Part shown: positions 1 through 8,182 of the stretch, piece by piece
Numbering within the stretch: the stretch's first letter is position 1
How the letters are laid out: every line of letters starts with the position of its first letter
Source of the DNA: Acidimicrobiaceae bacterium
GTDB lineage: Bacteria; Actinomycetota; Acidimicrobiia; Acidimicrobiales; RAAP-2
Length of the DNA: 49,371 nucleotides
NCBI GenBank assembly: GCA_003160115.1
Contig: PLQL01000033.1
Span: forward strand, 53,699-103,069
Direction: 5' to 3'
Program-made: the position numbers and the translations under genes
Notes under the pieces: generated by a model
Databases searched by the model: none
Told to the model about the DNA's origin: nothing
The model's input: the letters and a program-made list of their open reading frames with translations, nothing else

Positions 1-999
1 GGCGCTGGACCACACACGTTGTCAGTGACCTTCACGCCAAACAGTTCAAATTATTCGTCAGTGACCACCACCGTGCCCTTAACGGTGACACCGGCGGTCT
101 TGACGGTGACGGCGGTAAATGCGTCACGATCTTTCGGCGCGTCGAATCCTGCCTTGAGCTATACCGTGACCGGATTCCAGAATGGTGACACCTCGTCGGT
201 GGTCCATGGCACGGCGACGTGCTCAACGACTGCAACGACTGCAAGTGGCTACGGCACGTACCCCATAACGTGCACTGCTGGCACACTGACCACGACGACG
301 AACTACACCTTCAGCTTTAAGCCCGGTGTGCTCACGGTCGGATCCGCCTGTCTCACCGGCACGTACAACGGCTACACCGTTCCCAACGGTGCAAGCGTGT
401 GCTTCGGATCAGGCGCTACCGTCAACGCCTACCTCAACGTAGGCATTGGCAGTTCACTCGATATTGAGGGCGCCAAGGTGAACGGTCCCATCACGTCACT
501 GCACTCGAACATTGTCCGTATTTGCAATGCAGCGATCTCGGGCCCGGTGACGCTCTCCTTTGACACGGGAGCTGTCGTCATTGGCGACGGAGCTGGATGT
601 TCCGCCAGCAAGATTTCGTCGGCCCTGACGTTGACGGCCGACTCTGGTGGGTCCGAAGTAGTCAATGCAACGGTCTCAGGGCCACTCACATTGTCGGGCG
701 ACAGCGGGGGTGAGACATTGAGCGGGAACACGGTCACGAATGCTCTTACCGTGCAACTCTCCTCTGGCGGGGTCACGGCCAATAGCAACACCGTTTCAGG
801 CCCATTCACCCTTGAGACGAATGCCGGTGGCGTTACCGCCAATTCAAACAGTTCGACACAGTCATTCACCATCCAATTCAACACGGGCGGCGTGACGATC
901 CTGACGAACTCGACCAAGGCGAACTTCACGGTTGAATTCAACTCTGGAACGATCCACGTTTCAGGGAACACCGCGAAGGGACCAATTTTCATTCAATAA
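1..999 (+). CDS. Secreted MBG/Ig-like plus beta-helix-type repeat protein, C-terminal part
   Basis: Partial gene: the frame is open from base 1 (reading GAGPHTLSVTFTP), so the ORF-track start at 19 is only an internal TTG and the N-terminus lies outside the window. The first ~110 residues resemble bacterial MBG/Ig-like domains seen in large exported surface proteins (VTFTPNSSNYSS, a Thr/Val-rich strand, then LTVTAVNASRSFG and the domain-ending GVLTVGSACLTG). From about residue 200 the chain is an exact 20-residue repeat with a conserved (S/T/A)-G-G corner and an (A/G)NS/SGN turn, for example TVSGPFTL and TNAGGVTANSN, as expected of a parallel beta-helix or beta-solenoid. It ends after about five and a half repeats with no anchor, sortase motif or membrane segment. 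A cell-surface or secreted role is inferred; the ligand or enzyme activity is unknown. Confidence 0.8.
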   Translation, partial: GAGPHTLSVTFTPNSSNYSSVTTTVPLTVTPAVLTVTAVNASRSFGASNPALSYTVTGFQNGDTSSVVHGTATCSTTATTASGYGTYPITCTAGTLTTTTNYTFSFKPGVLTVGSACLTGTYNGYTVPNGASVCFGSGATVNAYLNVGIGSSLDIEGAKVNGPITSLHSNIVRICNAAISGPVTLSFDTGAVVIGDGAGCSASKISSALTLTADSGGSEVVNATVSGPLTLSGDSGGETLSGNTVTNALTVQLSSGGVTANSNTVSGPFTLETNAGGVTANSNSSTQSFTIQFNTGGVTILTNSTKANFTVEFNSGTIHVSGNTAKGPIFIQ

Positions 1000-1003
1000 G
1001 TTA

Positions 1004-1036
1004 AGTGCCCGGGGAGCGAAACGCTCCCCGGGCACT
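1004..1036. terminator. Perfect 15-bp hairpin terminator
   Basis: A perfect inverted repeat of 15 bp with an AAA loop (arm AGTGCCCGGGGAGCG) starts 4 bases after the stop of the repeat protein. There is no U-tract, as is common for actinobacterial terminators. It lies between convergent genes (repeat protein on +, padR on -), so it may serve both strands. Confidence 0.75.
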
Positions 1037-1217
1037 ACTTGGTTCGAACCCAAACGCCAACCAGTTACGGCGCAATCCTGTAATGCCCCCCATGATGATG
1101 CTTTACCTTTAGCGTCACGAGCTGTCGGAGACTCGATTGATCTGCTCAACGATTCGATCGGGCAACTTCCCGACTCTTAGTGCCCACTCCGATTCGCCGT
1201 TGGCATCATTGACCCAG

Positions 1218-1841
1218 CTATTCCTTCGGCGGTTCCATGCTTTCGGCGAGCATTAAGTAAATCTGTCGACGCAACTCGAGTATGAGATGTTCGGCCCGTA
1301 CTTTTTGATCTTGGCTCCCTGCCTCGGCCACCTGGCTGACGGCAATTGACACCTGACGAAGTGCGACGCGCAGAGCAAAATCGTCTTGGTTGGCTCCGCG
1401 TACCATGGTCTCCCACGGCGCTGACTTCTTTGATTGACTCGTTAACTCCTCACGGCCCTTTTCAGTCAGCGTGAATTGGCGCCGACCATCTTCGGTCTCT
1501 GAACTCACGAGACCTTGGTCCTCTAAGAGTTGCAGTGCCGGGTAGAGCGAACCGGGGCTCGGACGCCATATGCCTTTTGTTCGATCAGCCAATTCTTGCA
1601 TCATCTCGTAGCCATGCATCGGGCGCTCGGCGAGTAAGGCCAGCACCGCCAGGCGAACGTCGCCTCGGCGGCTGCGTCCTCCGCGTCGCGGAGGGTCATT
1701 GTGATGACCCTCGTGATGTCCGCCAAAGTCATCGCCACGTTCGTGACGTCGACCAGGGCGCGGCCCAACGATGTTTCGCCCGCCTGAATCTGCGACGCGA
1801 CGCCGCCTCTGGGGCGGTTGATCCATATCTCGGTATCCCAT
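1218..1841 (-). CDS. PadR family transcriptional regulator
   Basis: 207 residues. Residues 1-58 are a disordered Arg/Gly/His-rich extension (HERGDDFGGHHEGHH), followed by a PadR winged helix at about 61-130 (DVRLAVLALLAERPMHGYEM, then SPGSLYPALQLLEDQGLV and the wing DGRRQFTLTEKG) and a C-terminal helical dimerisation region. PadR proteins are usually ligand-responsive repressors. The ATG at 1841 has AAAGGA upstream. Its promoter carries a 16-bp palindrome over the -10 (separate entry), so autorepression is likely. No partner gene is attached: downstream is the convergent repeat protein, upstream a decayed GNAT gene. The His-rich tail could bind metal, which is inference only. Confidence 0.9.
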   Translation of the reverse strand: MGYRDMDQPPQRRRRVADSGGRNIVGPRPGRRHERGDDFGGHHEGHHNDPPRRGGRSRRGDVRLAVLALLAERPMHGYEMMQELADRTKGIWRPSPGSLYPALQLLEDQGLVSSETEDGRRQFTLTEKGREELTSQSKKSAPWETMVRGANQDDFALRVALRQVSIAVSQVAEAGSQDQKVRAEHLILELRRQIYLMLAESMEPPKE

Positions 1842-1870
1842 ACCGTATCCTTTCGATAGTTTGAATGAAC

Positions 1871-1899
1871 TAACGATATATCGTTATAACTCGTTTGTC
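1871..1899 (-). promoter_or_regulatory. padR promoter with palindromic operator
   Basis: Read on the minus strand, TTGACA (1894-1899) is followed 17 bases later by TATCGT, a sigma-70-like -35/-10 pair. The -10 sits inside a perfect 16-bp palindrome TAACGATATATCGTTA (1871-1886). PadR operators are typically AT-rich dyads, and the position over the -10 of the regulator's own gene suggests negative autoregulation. Confidence 0.65.
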
Positions 1900-2013
1900 A
1901 AGTCTTTTTTTAGCAGCCGCGCTGCGGGCTATTTTTACCCGTTGATCAGCGCTTTGAAGGGCGAGAGTCCGGCCCGCGATGAGTTCGCGGCCCGCCTCTC
2001 GCGGCGTCAACGG

Positions 2014-2494
2014 CTAGAACTTGGTCCGAAGGTCTACCTCCATGAACCGATCGGAATTCGCCAAATGGCTGAATCCGATTTTCTCGTAAACTTGGTGTGC
2101 GTCGCGAGCCGCCAAAAGGAGGCGCGGCACGCCAAGTCCTCGCCAATGCTCGACCACGGCGCCCACCATCCTCGTTACGACACCTTCTCCGCGATGCGAG
2201 GCGTCAACGAAGACGTCACAAATCCATGCGAACGTCGCCTGGTCGGTAACCACTCGCGCATCCCACGGTCCCACCTTCCACGTGAAGTACTCCATAGAGG
2301 AACGAGTGATCGATAGAACGTTCGATCATTTCCCGGCTCCTTTCCTTGGACCAATATGCGTCGTCGTGCAACCACCCAGCGATGGTCTCTTCCGAGATCC
2401 GGTCCAGGTCGTCGCAGAGTTCGTAGTTCGAATAGAACGATCGAATCGCTAGTGCTTCGCGCTCTGGCGAGCAAGGTACGGCATGAAGAACCAA
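2014..2494 (-). pseudogene. Frameshifted GNAT family N-acetyltransferase
   Basis: Two overlapping frames together make one GNAT protein. Frame A supplies the N-terminal half (YELCDDLDRISEETIAGWL, then YWSKERSREMIERSIDHS) up to GTVG. Frame B supplies the C-terminal half starting at ARVVTDQATFAWICDVFVD, with the acetyl-CoA region HRGEGVVTRMVGA and LAARDAHQVYEKIGF. The break is at about 2258-2263, where family members read VGFARVVTD. Restoring two bases there (GGAT to GGATTT) would rejoin the frames as G-F-A-R. No ATG exists near the expected start; the only upstream candidate is TTG at 2494, and homology begins near 2446. It is either a decaying gene or a sequencing/assembly indel. The ABM gene lies 46 bases upstream on the same strand. 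Confidence 0.75.
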
Positions 2495-2540
2495 TCGAGT
2501 TCCGTAGCGACAGGCACGGCCGCCCGCCAGCACTGCGAGG

Positions 2541-2855
2541 TCATGACGACTCCGGGTGTTCGAACTCGTGTCCCGACCGCTCCTCGCACACCCGGATGTC
2601 GTACCAGGAGTAGAACTCTTCGCGCCCACGGCGCTGCGCCTCGCGATGGCTCGGCAACTCCGCCCATCGCCTCTGGCTCTCCCAATCCCTGAAGCGGACG
2701 ATTGTAACGCGCTCACCGTCACTGGCCACGTAGAACTTCTGATCGATGAAGCCATCCATTGACGCAACAACACGTTCCATTTCTTCGGCCACGCGCTCGT
2801 ATTCGGCTTCAACGCCGGCCCGGAGCCGACTGCGGAAGACCGTGACTACGCCCAT
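2541..2855 (-). CDS. Antibiotic biosynthesis monooxygenase (ABM) domain protein
   Basis: 104 residues from the ATG at 2855, preferred over the upstream in-frame start at 2975 because family similarity begins at MGVVTVFRSRL. The single ABM ferredoxin-like fold is recognisable by FRSRL, EEMERVVASMDGFIDQKFY, ERVTIVRFRDWES and the C-terminal EEFYSWYDIRVCEE. Such proteins are dimeric cofactor-free oxygenases or heme/quinone-handling proteins. This one resembles the large group of stand-alone small ABM proteins of unknown substrate. It may be co-transcribed with the broken GNAT gene downstream. Confidence 0.8.
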   Translation of the reverse strand: MGVVTVFRSRLRAGVEAEYERVAEEMERVVASMDGFIDQKFYVASDGERVTIVRFRDWESQRRWAELPSHREAQRRGREEFYSWYDIRVCEERSGHEFEHPESS

Positions 2856-3044
2856 ACGCAACGGTATCGAACGAATCGCCTCTCCCGCGCCAGGCTGTGG
2901 TTGTTTCGAACGGAGTGAAGAGCGCGGAAATACTTCTGGATTTCGACGGTAGGCGGTGCCAGAATGACCACTCAAGAAGGATGCAAGGCAGGAAGCGCTG
3001 ATTTCGTCGGGCGCGACTACGACGAGCTATCCAAAGGAGTAACT

Positions 3045-3824
3045 ATGGCAACCCGCTCGAAAGCACCCTTGGGATCACCATGTTGGACAGATCTTTGGAC
3101 CTCGGACGTCGAAGGCAGCAGAAAGTTCTACAGCGAACTCTTCTCGTGGGAAGCACAAGAGCCAAGTCCCGAGTTCGGGGGCTACTTCATGTTCACCCGA
3201 GACGGCGTACCCGTGGCTGGTGGCATGGGGGACATGGGCGACATGAAGGCGGACAACACCTGGAAGATCTATCTGGACACGCCCGACATCGCCAAAACCG
3301 TCGTTGCCACCGAGGAGGCCGGTGGTCAGGTCCTCGCTCCCGTGGTGCCTGTCGCCGACCTAGGCCAGCAATTCGTGCTCCTCGATTCCAACGGCGCGCC
3401 ACTAGGAGCCTGGCAAGCGGGAACCTTCCCTGGGTTCACCGTCCTTGGCGAACACGGTAGCCCCAGCTGGTTCGAACTCCTCACTCGCGACTTCGCCCGA
3501 GCTTGTGACTTTTATGGTTCGGTCTTCTCCTGGAAGATGAACGCCATCAGTGATACCAACGAATTCCGTTACAGCGTTATGCACGATCCATCTGGCGAGG
3601 GCGATTTGGCCGGCATCGGGGACGCGACAAGCTTGCTGCCCGAGGGAGTTGGCGACCATTGGTCCGTCTACTGGCACGTCAACGACGCCGACGCGGCGGT
3701 CAAGTCGGCCAAGTCCCTTGGCGGTTCGGTCGAACAGGACGTCCACGATTCGCCGTACGGTCGTCTCGCGGCGCTACGGGACCCCTCGGGTGCCTCGTTC
3801 AAAATCCGCGCGGCGTTGGCCTAA
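3045..3824 (+). CDS. Two-domain VOC (glyoxalase/bleomycin resistance) family protein
   Basis: 259 residues from ATG 3045, chosen because AAAGGAGT lies 4 bases upstream and the first VOC strand (PCWTDLWTSDVEGSRKFYSEL) follows directly; the ORF-track start at 2964 adds 27 unrelated residues. Two tandem VOC modules are visible, at about 8-120 and 130-257, each with a W(x)(D/E)L...FY entry and a final strand (SNGAPLGAWQ; DPSGASFKI). This tandem architecture matches actinobacterial hydroxylase/CFP30-type VOC proteins. The substrate is not predictable from sequence. The gene is convergent with the SDR. Confidence 0.88.
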   Translation: MATRSKAPLGSPCWTDLWTSDVEGSRKFYSELFSWEAQEPSPEFGGYFMFTRDGVPVAGGMGDMGDMKADNTWKIYLDTPDIAKTVVATEEAGGQVLAPVVPVADLGQQFVLLDSNGAPLGAWQAGTFPGFTVLGEHGSPSWFELLTRDFARACDFYGSVFSWKMNAISDTNEFRYSVMHDPSGEGDLAGIGDATSLLPEGVGDHWSVYWHVNDADAAVKSAKSLGGSVEQDVHDSPYGRLAALRDPSGASFKIRAALA

Positions 3825-3865
3825 AGTACTACCTTGGCCCGACGAGCGACGGGCACCTCAGGTCC

Positions 3866-4648
3866 TTAACCACCGGCGGTCTCGGGAATGCCAAGGACGT
3901 GTCCACCATCGACGTGGATGACGTTTCCCGTCGACCACGAAGTGGACGGCGAGATCACGATCCATATCCATTCGGCTACTTCTTCGGGTGTGCCCATTCG
4001 GCCCATGGGAACCCTCCGCGCCAGGTCTGCGTACGTGGCGGTGAGGTCGTCACTGTAGGTCGCGTGAATCGGCGTATCGATAACACCAGGAGCGACGCAG
4101 TTCACGCGGATCCGGTCGGCCGCCAACTGATAGGCCCAGGCCCTCGTCAGATACTCCAGTGACGCCTTGGTCGATCCATAAAGCATGGTGCCGGGCATCA
4201 CCATCGAACCGAGCGATGAACCCACGTTGACGATGGAGGCGTCCGGCGATTTGCGTAAGTGATCGAGACTGGCCTTCGCCAGCAGCAGTGGTGCTCGTAC
4301 GTTGACGTCATAGTGCGCATCCACGAGTTCGGCGTTTACGTCGTCAAGAGACCCGGTTTGGATGAACGCAGCATTATTGACCAGGACGTCGAGGCGGCCA
4401 AAAGTAGCAATCGTCTCGTTGACGATCGCTTCGGCTGAACCATCGCCCACGAGATCAATTGCGACCAGATGTGCCGCACCACCTACCTTAAGAACGTCAC
4501 GTTTGACTTCTTCGAGCAACTCTCGACGTCGTCCCACGAGGACGACCGAGTAGTCGCGTGCCGCGAGCACTCTCGCCGCAGCCGCGCCAATGCCGGATCC
4601 AGCGCCGGTGATGATCGCAACCGGTTTCGACGAAGGAGTTGTACTCAT
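3866..4648 (-). CDS. SDR family NAD(P)-dependent oxidoreductase
   Basis: 260 residues, the standard length of a classical short-chain dehydrogenase. It shows the cofactor motif TGAGSGIG (14-21), the NNAA motif (91-94), catalytic Ser in NVGSSLGS (about 144), Tyr157 and Lys161 in YGSTK, and the post-catalytic APGVIDTPI. RR after the second strand (VGRRRELLEE) favours NADP(H). The C-terminus ends in the usual GNVIHVDGGHVLG. ATG 4648 is the only good start but lacks a clear Shine-Dalgarno. The substrate is unknown. It is convergent with the VOC gene and downstream of an exported-protein gene on the same strand. Confidence 0.93.
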   Translation of the reverse strand: MSTTPSSKPVAIITGAGSGIGAAAARVLAARDYSVVLVGRRRELLEEVKRDVLKVGGAAHLVAIDLVGDGSAEAIVNETIATFGRLDVLVNNAAFIQTGSLDDVNAELVDAHYDVNVRAPLLLAKASLDHLRKSPDASIVNVGSSLGSMVMPGTMLYGSTKASLEYLTRAWAYQLAADRIRVNCVAPGVIDTPIHATYSDDLTATYADLARRVPMGRMGTPEEVAEWIWIVISPSTSWSTGNVIHVDGGHVLGIPETAGG

Positions 4649-4690
4649 TGAGGAAAGATAGCGCCGGTCTGGATGAAATGCACCGGCATG

Positions 4691-5440
4691 TCAGCAACTG
4701 CCCGGGGGGCCGGGAACACCCGGGCCTTGCGCGTAGTCGTAAATCTGACCCACGTGGCCGGTGGCGGTGTACTGGCCCAGGTGGATGAAGTACCAGAGAC
4801 CTCGCCACGAGATCATGGACAAGACGCCCACCGAATCGACAGTGGATCCGTAGTGGTAGACAAAGCGCACTCCGGGGAGATGCCAGTAGCCAATCTTGTT
4901 GTAGCAGGCTCCCGCGGGGATCCACTGTGCATCTTGAGGACTCGTCACGACACGCAGGAGTACCGGCGAGCCTCGAGCGAGGAGAAACTGTCGATACGCG
5001 CCGATGTCGAGATTAAAGAGATACAAAAGCCGATTCACGTAATCGCTTTCCGGGTACGGGATGGCCTTCAGTTTCTCGTACGCGGCCTCGGGGAACAGCA
5101 TCACATCGGCTTGACGCGTGTTGTTCGAGAGGATGTCGGCCCAAAGATTTACCATCCGGGTATTCAGTGGACTGCCCATCTCGGTGCCGAGCGCAGGCTC
5201 TGTCGAAGTCTGTGGCAGTAGGCCAGGATCAATGGTCGTAGTCGTCGTTCTTCTCGTCTTCGTGGCCGAATTAACCGTCGTGGTCGTCGTCATCGAAGAA
5301 ATGGTCATGGTCGTCGTTGTCAAAGAAGTCGTGGTTACGTCGGCGCGAGCACCTAACGGGTACTGCGTGGTTGCAAGAACTATTGAAAGGGCGACTACGC
5401 GCCCACCGCCTCGGTGACTCCGCCAAAGCGAGTACTTCAC
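4691..5440 (-). CDS. Exported protein with Thr-rich linker, function unknown
   Basis: About 249 residues from GTG 5440. The ORF-track start at 5530 would put 30 extra residues before the signal peptide. The N-terminus is basic (KYSLWRSHRGGGR), followed by a hydrophobic stretch and a candidate cleavage site at LGARA. A low-complexity linker of Thr (TTTSLTTTTMT and TTTTTID) of about 45 residues leads to a compact C-terminal domain with DYVNRLLYLFNLDIGAYRQFL and a WRGLWYFIHLGQY segment that I do not recognise. The linker is typical of actinobacterial secreted or wall-associated proteins. A weak dyad (GCCGGT...ACCGGC, 4663-4687) just past the stop may terminate it. Confidence 0.65.
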   Translation of the reverse strand: MKYSLWRSHRGGGRVVALSIVLATTQYPLGARADVTTTSLTTTTMTISSMTTTTTVNSATKTRRTTTTTIDPGLLPQTSTEPALGTEMGSPLNTRMVNLWADILSNNTRQADVMLFPEAAYEKLKAIPYPESDYVNRLLYLFNLDIGAYRQFLLARGSPVLLRVVTSPQDAQWIPAGACYNKIGYWHLPGVRFVYHYGSTVDSVGVLSMISWRGLWYFIHLGQYTATGHVGQIYDYAQGPGVPGPPGSC

Positions 5441-5659
5441 GTTGAAACCCGCGAACTCGATGGGATCGCTGACGCCTCCCTCGGTGGGACCCCCGAGCCG
5501 CGTGCTACGCCCGCAAGTTCGCACGCGCACGCCATACGCAAACTATAACGCCGTGATTTTCGACGACTCGCCCGCCCACCCATCTCGTTACGGTCCTTAG
5601 CTGGCGACCAGGGGTCAACTGAATAGCTGGCGATGCGCACAACTGTGTAACTTTCCTTT

Positions 5660-6079
5660 ATGACCGACGTGCCTTCGCTGGCCAAGAAGCTGGGTGTCAG
5701 CCCTGGATCAAGCGTGGCCCTCTTCCATTCCCCAAGGGACTTCACGCTCGACTTGCCCGAGGGCGCCCGCATTCGACGCGGCGCGCGAAAGGATATCGAC
5801 GTCATTCTCGCGTTCTTTCACTCTGTGGACGTCCTCGAGCGAGAAATAAGTGAGTTGGCCACCGCGATATATCCCGACAGATCACTCTGGTTATCGTGGC
5901 CCAAGAAGTCTTCTGGTGTCGTCACCAGCCTCAATGACCACGTCGTGCGAGATGTCGCGCTCCCACTTGGACTCGTCGATAACAAGGTTTGTGCCATTGA
6001 CGTCACCTACACGGCCCTACGATTTGTCTGGCGGCGACCACTTCGCTCCAGTGACACCGCACCCACCGCCCTCCAGTGA
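5660..6079 (+). CDS. DUF3052 family protein
   Basis: 139 residues, ATG 5660. It matches the DUF3052 family along its length: LAKKLGVSPGSSVALFHSP at the N-terminus, a central ILAFFHSVDVLEREI helix, LWLSWPKKSSGV, then NDHVVRDVALPLGLVDNKVCAIDVTYTALRFV. This is a small soluble alpha/beta protein of unknown function that is widespread in bacteria. It stands alone here, divergent from the exported protein and convergent with the phosphoesterase. The last ~12 residues are beyond the conserved region. Confidence 0.85.
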   Translation: MTDVPSLAKKLGVSPGSSVALFHSPRDFTLDLPEGARIRRGARKDIDVILAFFHSVDVLEREISELATAIYPDRSLWLSWPKKSSGVVTSLNDHVVRDVALPLGLVDNKVCAIDVTYTALRFVWRRPLRSSDTAPTALQ

Positions 6080-6420
6080 AAATTAATCCCTTCATCGAGG
6101 GTGTGTCGTTTTCCTCTTGATCGGCACGCTGAGCCCGACCGACACGATTGTGCGGAGGAATGCTGGTCGGATTGTCCTGGTCGCGGGAGCTGTCGCCTAC
6201 GCCGTTCTTTCCATCACGTCAAGACCAAGCAGCGGACTCGACTGTCCGCTCGGCGCGAGGATCCTTCGCTAATCGACTAGGCGTCCCGTCGATTCGGACC
6301 CGTACCTCGCTACGTCTTTCGTTTTCGAAGCGAGGCACGGGCCCACTGCGACGAGGAGAGAACAGCGCTAGAGGTGGCCTTTCCACCATCAAGAGATCCG
6401 TCCAATGGCTCCTGCGAAAG
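6080..6420. other. 340-bp intergenic stretch with weak small ORF
   Basis: No convincing gene. The + strand has a 51-codon open frame 6117-6272 (TTG start) with one hydrophobic run (GRIVLVAGAVAYAVLSI) that could be a tiny membrane protein or a gene remnant. The 92-aa ORF listed at 6148 has Arg/Ser-rich composition and looks spurious. A hairpin near the right side is listed separately. Confidence 0.4.
6299..6341. terminator. Hairpin between convergent genes
   Basis: Imperfect inverted repeat CCCGTaCCTCGCT ... AGCGAGGcACGGG, a 12-bp stem with one A/C mismatch and a 17-base loop. It sits between convergent DUF3052 and phosphoesterase genes and could terminate either, though no U-tract follows. 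Confidence 0.4.
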
Positions 6421-7296
6421 CTATAGATGAAACCGACTGATCATCGAAGGCGCTGTCCTTGCGCCTCCGAGAAGCGGGACTCTCAGCAGCGTCTCGGTCG
6501 TGCGCAACAACGAGTAATGCGTGTAGGGCGCTGGCACCCGTTGCCCATACGGGACCGAGGGAGCGACGACAATGGTTGGAACCCGGTTCACCGCCTGGTT
6601 GTCGTTCTCGTCAAAGGTGATGAAGAGTACCAACGAGCCTGACCGGTACTGGGGGCTCTGGAGGATCAAAGGGACGTAGCGACGTAGCCATTGGTCACCT
6701 GTCGACACGGGACAACTGTGCATGTCGTCACAGATGTTCGGCACAATCATCGTGAACGCGGCAGCCATATTCATGGGTAACCCAAGTGGCACGTCGTTGC
6801 GCGCACAGGTTGCAGCGATCGGTGAATAATAGACGGCCGGATTGTGGCGGGCCGCGTAGTCACCGCTCGTAACCCGATCACAAGTTGACGGCATCGATTC
6901 GGCGTACGTGCGCCAGTTGCCGTTCAGTTCCGAGAAGATACTGGGGACCTTCAACACGTGCGTGCTCGGCTCGCCGTCGTCAGTGATTCCCTGCGTGGAA
7001 CCTGAAGTGAGCGCAATGTAGTTCGGCAGACTTGGATGCGAGATAGCAAGGTCATTGGTTGCCAGTCCGCACTCGCCTGCCAGCGCGTTTAGATACGGTG
7101 CGCTCGGCGAGCCGATCACCGAATAGCCGACATTCTCGAGCATGATCCATACCACGTGACTGTAAGTCGCTGTACTGACGCCGCCGCAAGGGCGACTTGC
7201 GGAGATTGTCGCTGCACCTCCGCCAGGAGTTGCAGTCACAACTCCAGTGAGTAATGACGCGCCCATCAGCAGCGTCATCAGACGACGACGTTTCAT
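6421..7296 (-). CDS. Secreted phosphoesterase (phosphatase / phospholipase C-like family)
   Basis: 291 residues. A Sec signal peptide is clear (MKRRRLMTLLMGASLLTGVV, cleavage near GGAA). The mature part matches the alkaline-phosphatase-fold phosphoesterases related to acid phosphatase AcpA and phospholipase C: the metal-binding start HVVWIMLENVGYSVIG, SHPSLPNYIALTSGS (containing the expected Ser/Thr nucleophile region), TYAESMP, and LFITFDENDN near the C-terminus. It would hydrolyse phosphomonoesters or phosphodiesters outside the cell; the substrate is unknown. ATG 7296. It is a single gene between DUF3052 and tetR. Confidence 0.85.
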   Translation of the reverse strand: MKRRRLMTLLMGASLLTGVVTATPGGGAATISASRPCGGVSTATYSHVVWIMLENVGYSVIGSPSAPYLNALAGECGLATNDLAISHPSLPNYIALTSGSTQGITDDGEPSTHVLKVPSIFSELNGNWRTYAESMPSTCDRVTSGDYAARHNPAVYYSPIAATCARNDVPLGLPMNMAAAFTMIVPNICDDMHSCPVSTGDQWLRRYVPLILQSPQYRSGSLVLFITFDENDNQAVNRVPTIVVAPSVPYGQRVPAPYTHYSLLRTTETLLRVPLLGGARTAPSMISRFHL

Positions 7297-7387
7297 AGGA
7301 CCATCATGGCAGGAACTACGTTGCGAAAAGCATCACTACCGCTGGACCTGAGGGTTCTAGCGCTGAGGAACCACGCCTACTACGAAC

Positions 7388-8059
7388 TTAAGGAACGCGC
7401 AGAAAATGCTGGGTCTTCATCCGAAGCGTCTCGTCGGCCATGCTCTCATCAAGGTCCTGAGCCAGAACTGTCGGCTTGTCCCGCTTGACAACTAAGCCGT
7501 CGAGGACAATCGTCAAATAGCGCCGCCAAAGGTCGGGCGAGACTTTATCGGTCATGCAACTGAGAGAACTGATCATCATCTCAAGTACCGCAAAATCAGC
7601 GCCAACGACGTCACCGCGCAGATAGCCGTCTCGCTGCGCACGTTCAATCAACAGAGCGATCGCTGGCGCGATTCGACACTTCACGCTCTCCATGCGTTCA
7701 CGAGCGTACGGCGTGCCAACGACGATGTCGCGCAGCCCTCGGTTCGCGCATTGGCGCTGCAGTGCCTCTTCCAAGAACCAGACCAGCCCGTCCCAGGAGT
7801 TTTCCGCTTCGTAGGCGCTCAGGGCGAGCGTCGCAATCTCGTCGACCGCATTTTCGAAAAGAGCGCCTATCAGGGTGTCTTTGTCGGGAAAACGACGATA
7901 GACGGTGCCAACCCCGACACCCGCCTCGAGGGCGACTTCGTCGAGGGTCGCGTCCAGACCTCGCCGAGCGAAAACGGTCGCCGCGGCGGCCAGTATCTTC
8001 TCGCGATTGCGGACCGCGTCAGCCCTCAGAGGGCGGCATTTCATAGCCGTCTTATTCAT
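7388..8059 (-). CDS. TetR family transcriptional regulator
   Basis: 223 residues. The N-terminal helix-turn-helix is typical: NREKILAAAATVFARRGL, then TLDEVALEAGVGVGTVYRRF and PDKDTLIGALF (about 20-70), followed by an all-helical ligand-binding domain. It is divergent from a DHA2 drug-exporter gene across 123 bases, the usual arrangement in which the TetR represses the exporter and is released by an exported compound. A local repressor role is inferred from this arrangement. Confidence 0.92.
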   Translation of the reverse strand: MNKTAMKCRPLRADAVRNREKILAAAATVFARRGLDATLDEVALEAGVGVGTVYRRFPDKDTLIGALFENAVDEIATLALSAYEAENSWDGLVWFLEEALQRQCANRGLRDIVVGTPYARERMESVKCRIAPAIALLIERAQRDGYLRGDVVGADFAVLEMMISSLSCMTDKVSPDLWRRYLTIVLDGLVVKRDKPTVLAQDLDESMADETLRMKTQHFLRVP

Positions 8060-8114
8060 CTACATCCCTTCTTTTCCCATGATACATGCTTTTCGAAATA
8101 AATGGAACGATGCC

Positions 8115-8148
8115 CTCCACATATCGCTATACTAATTGACAAGTGGAG
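8115..8148. promoter_or_regulatory. tetR/exporter intergenic inverted repeat and -35 element
   Basis: CTCCAC (8115-8120) and GTGGAG (8143-8148) form a 6-bp inverted repeat spaced 22 bases, enclosing TTGACA (8136-8141), a good -35 for the exporter gene. It is a plausible TetR operator or part of one, but the half-sites are short and widely spaced. Confidence 0.35.
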
Positions 8149-8182
8149 TTACCTTCTCCGTTTATCCCCCCTGGAGGTCGCA

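Noticed and set aside
429-992. 187-aa minus-strand ORF
   Set aside because: Mirror of the repetitive secreted-protein gene; its composition simply reflects the repeats.
1036-1070. T-arm-like sequence TTGG-TTCGAAC-CCAA followed by GCCAACCA, resembling a tRNA 3' end
   Set aside because: No matching acceptor 5' strand, D-arm or anticodon arm upstream; that space is taken by the terminator hairpin and the end of the repeat gene.
5220-5340. GTCGTCGT-rich low-complexity stretch that looks like a tandem repeat
   Set aside because: It encodes the Thr-rich linker of the exported protein on the minus strand; ACG/ACC codon runs explain it.
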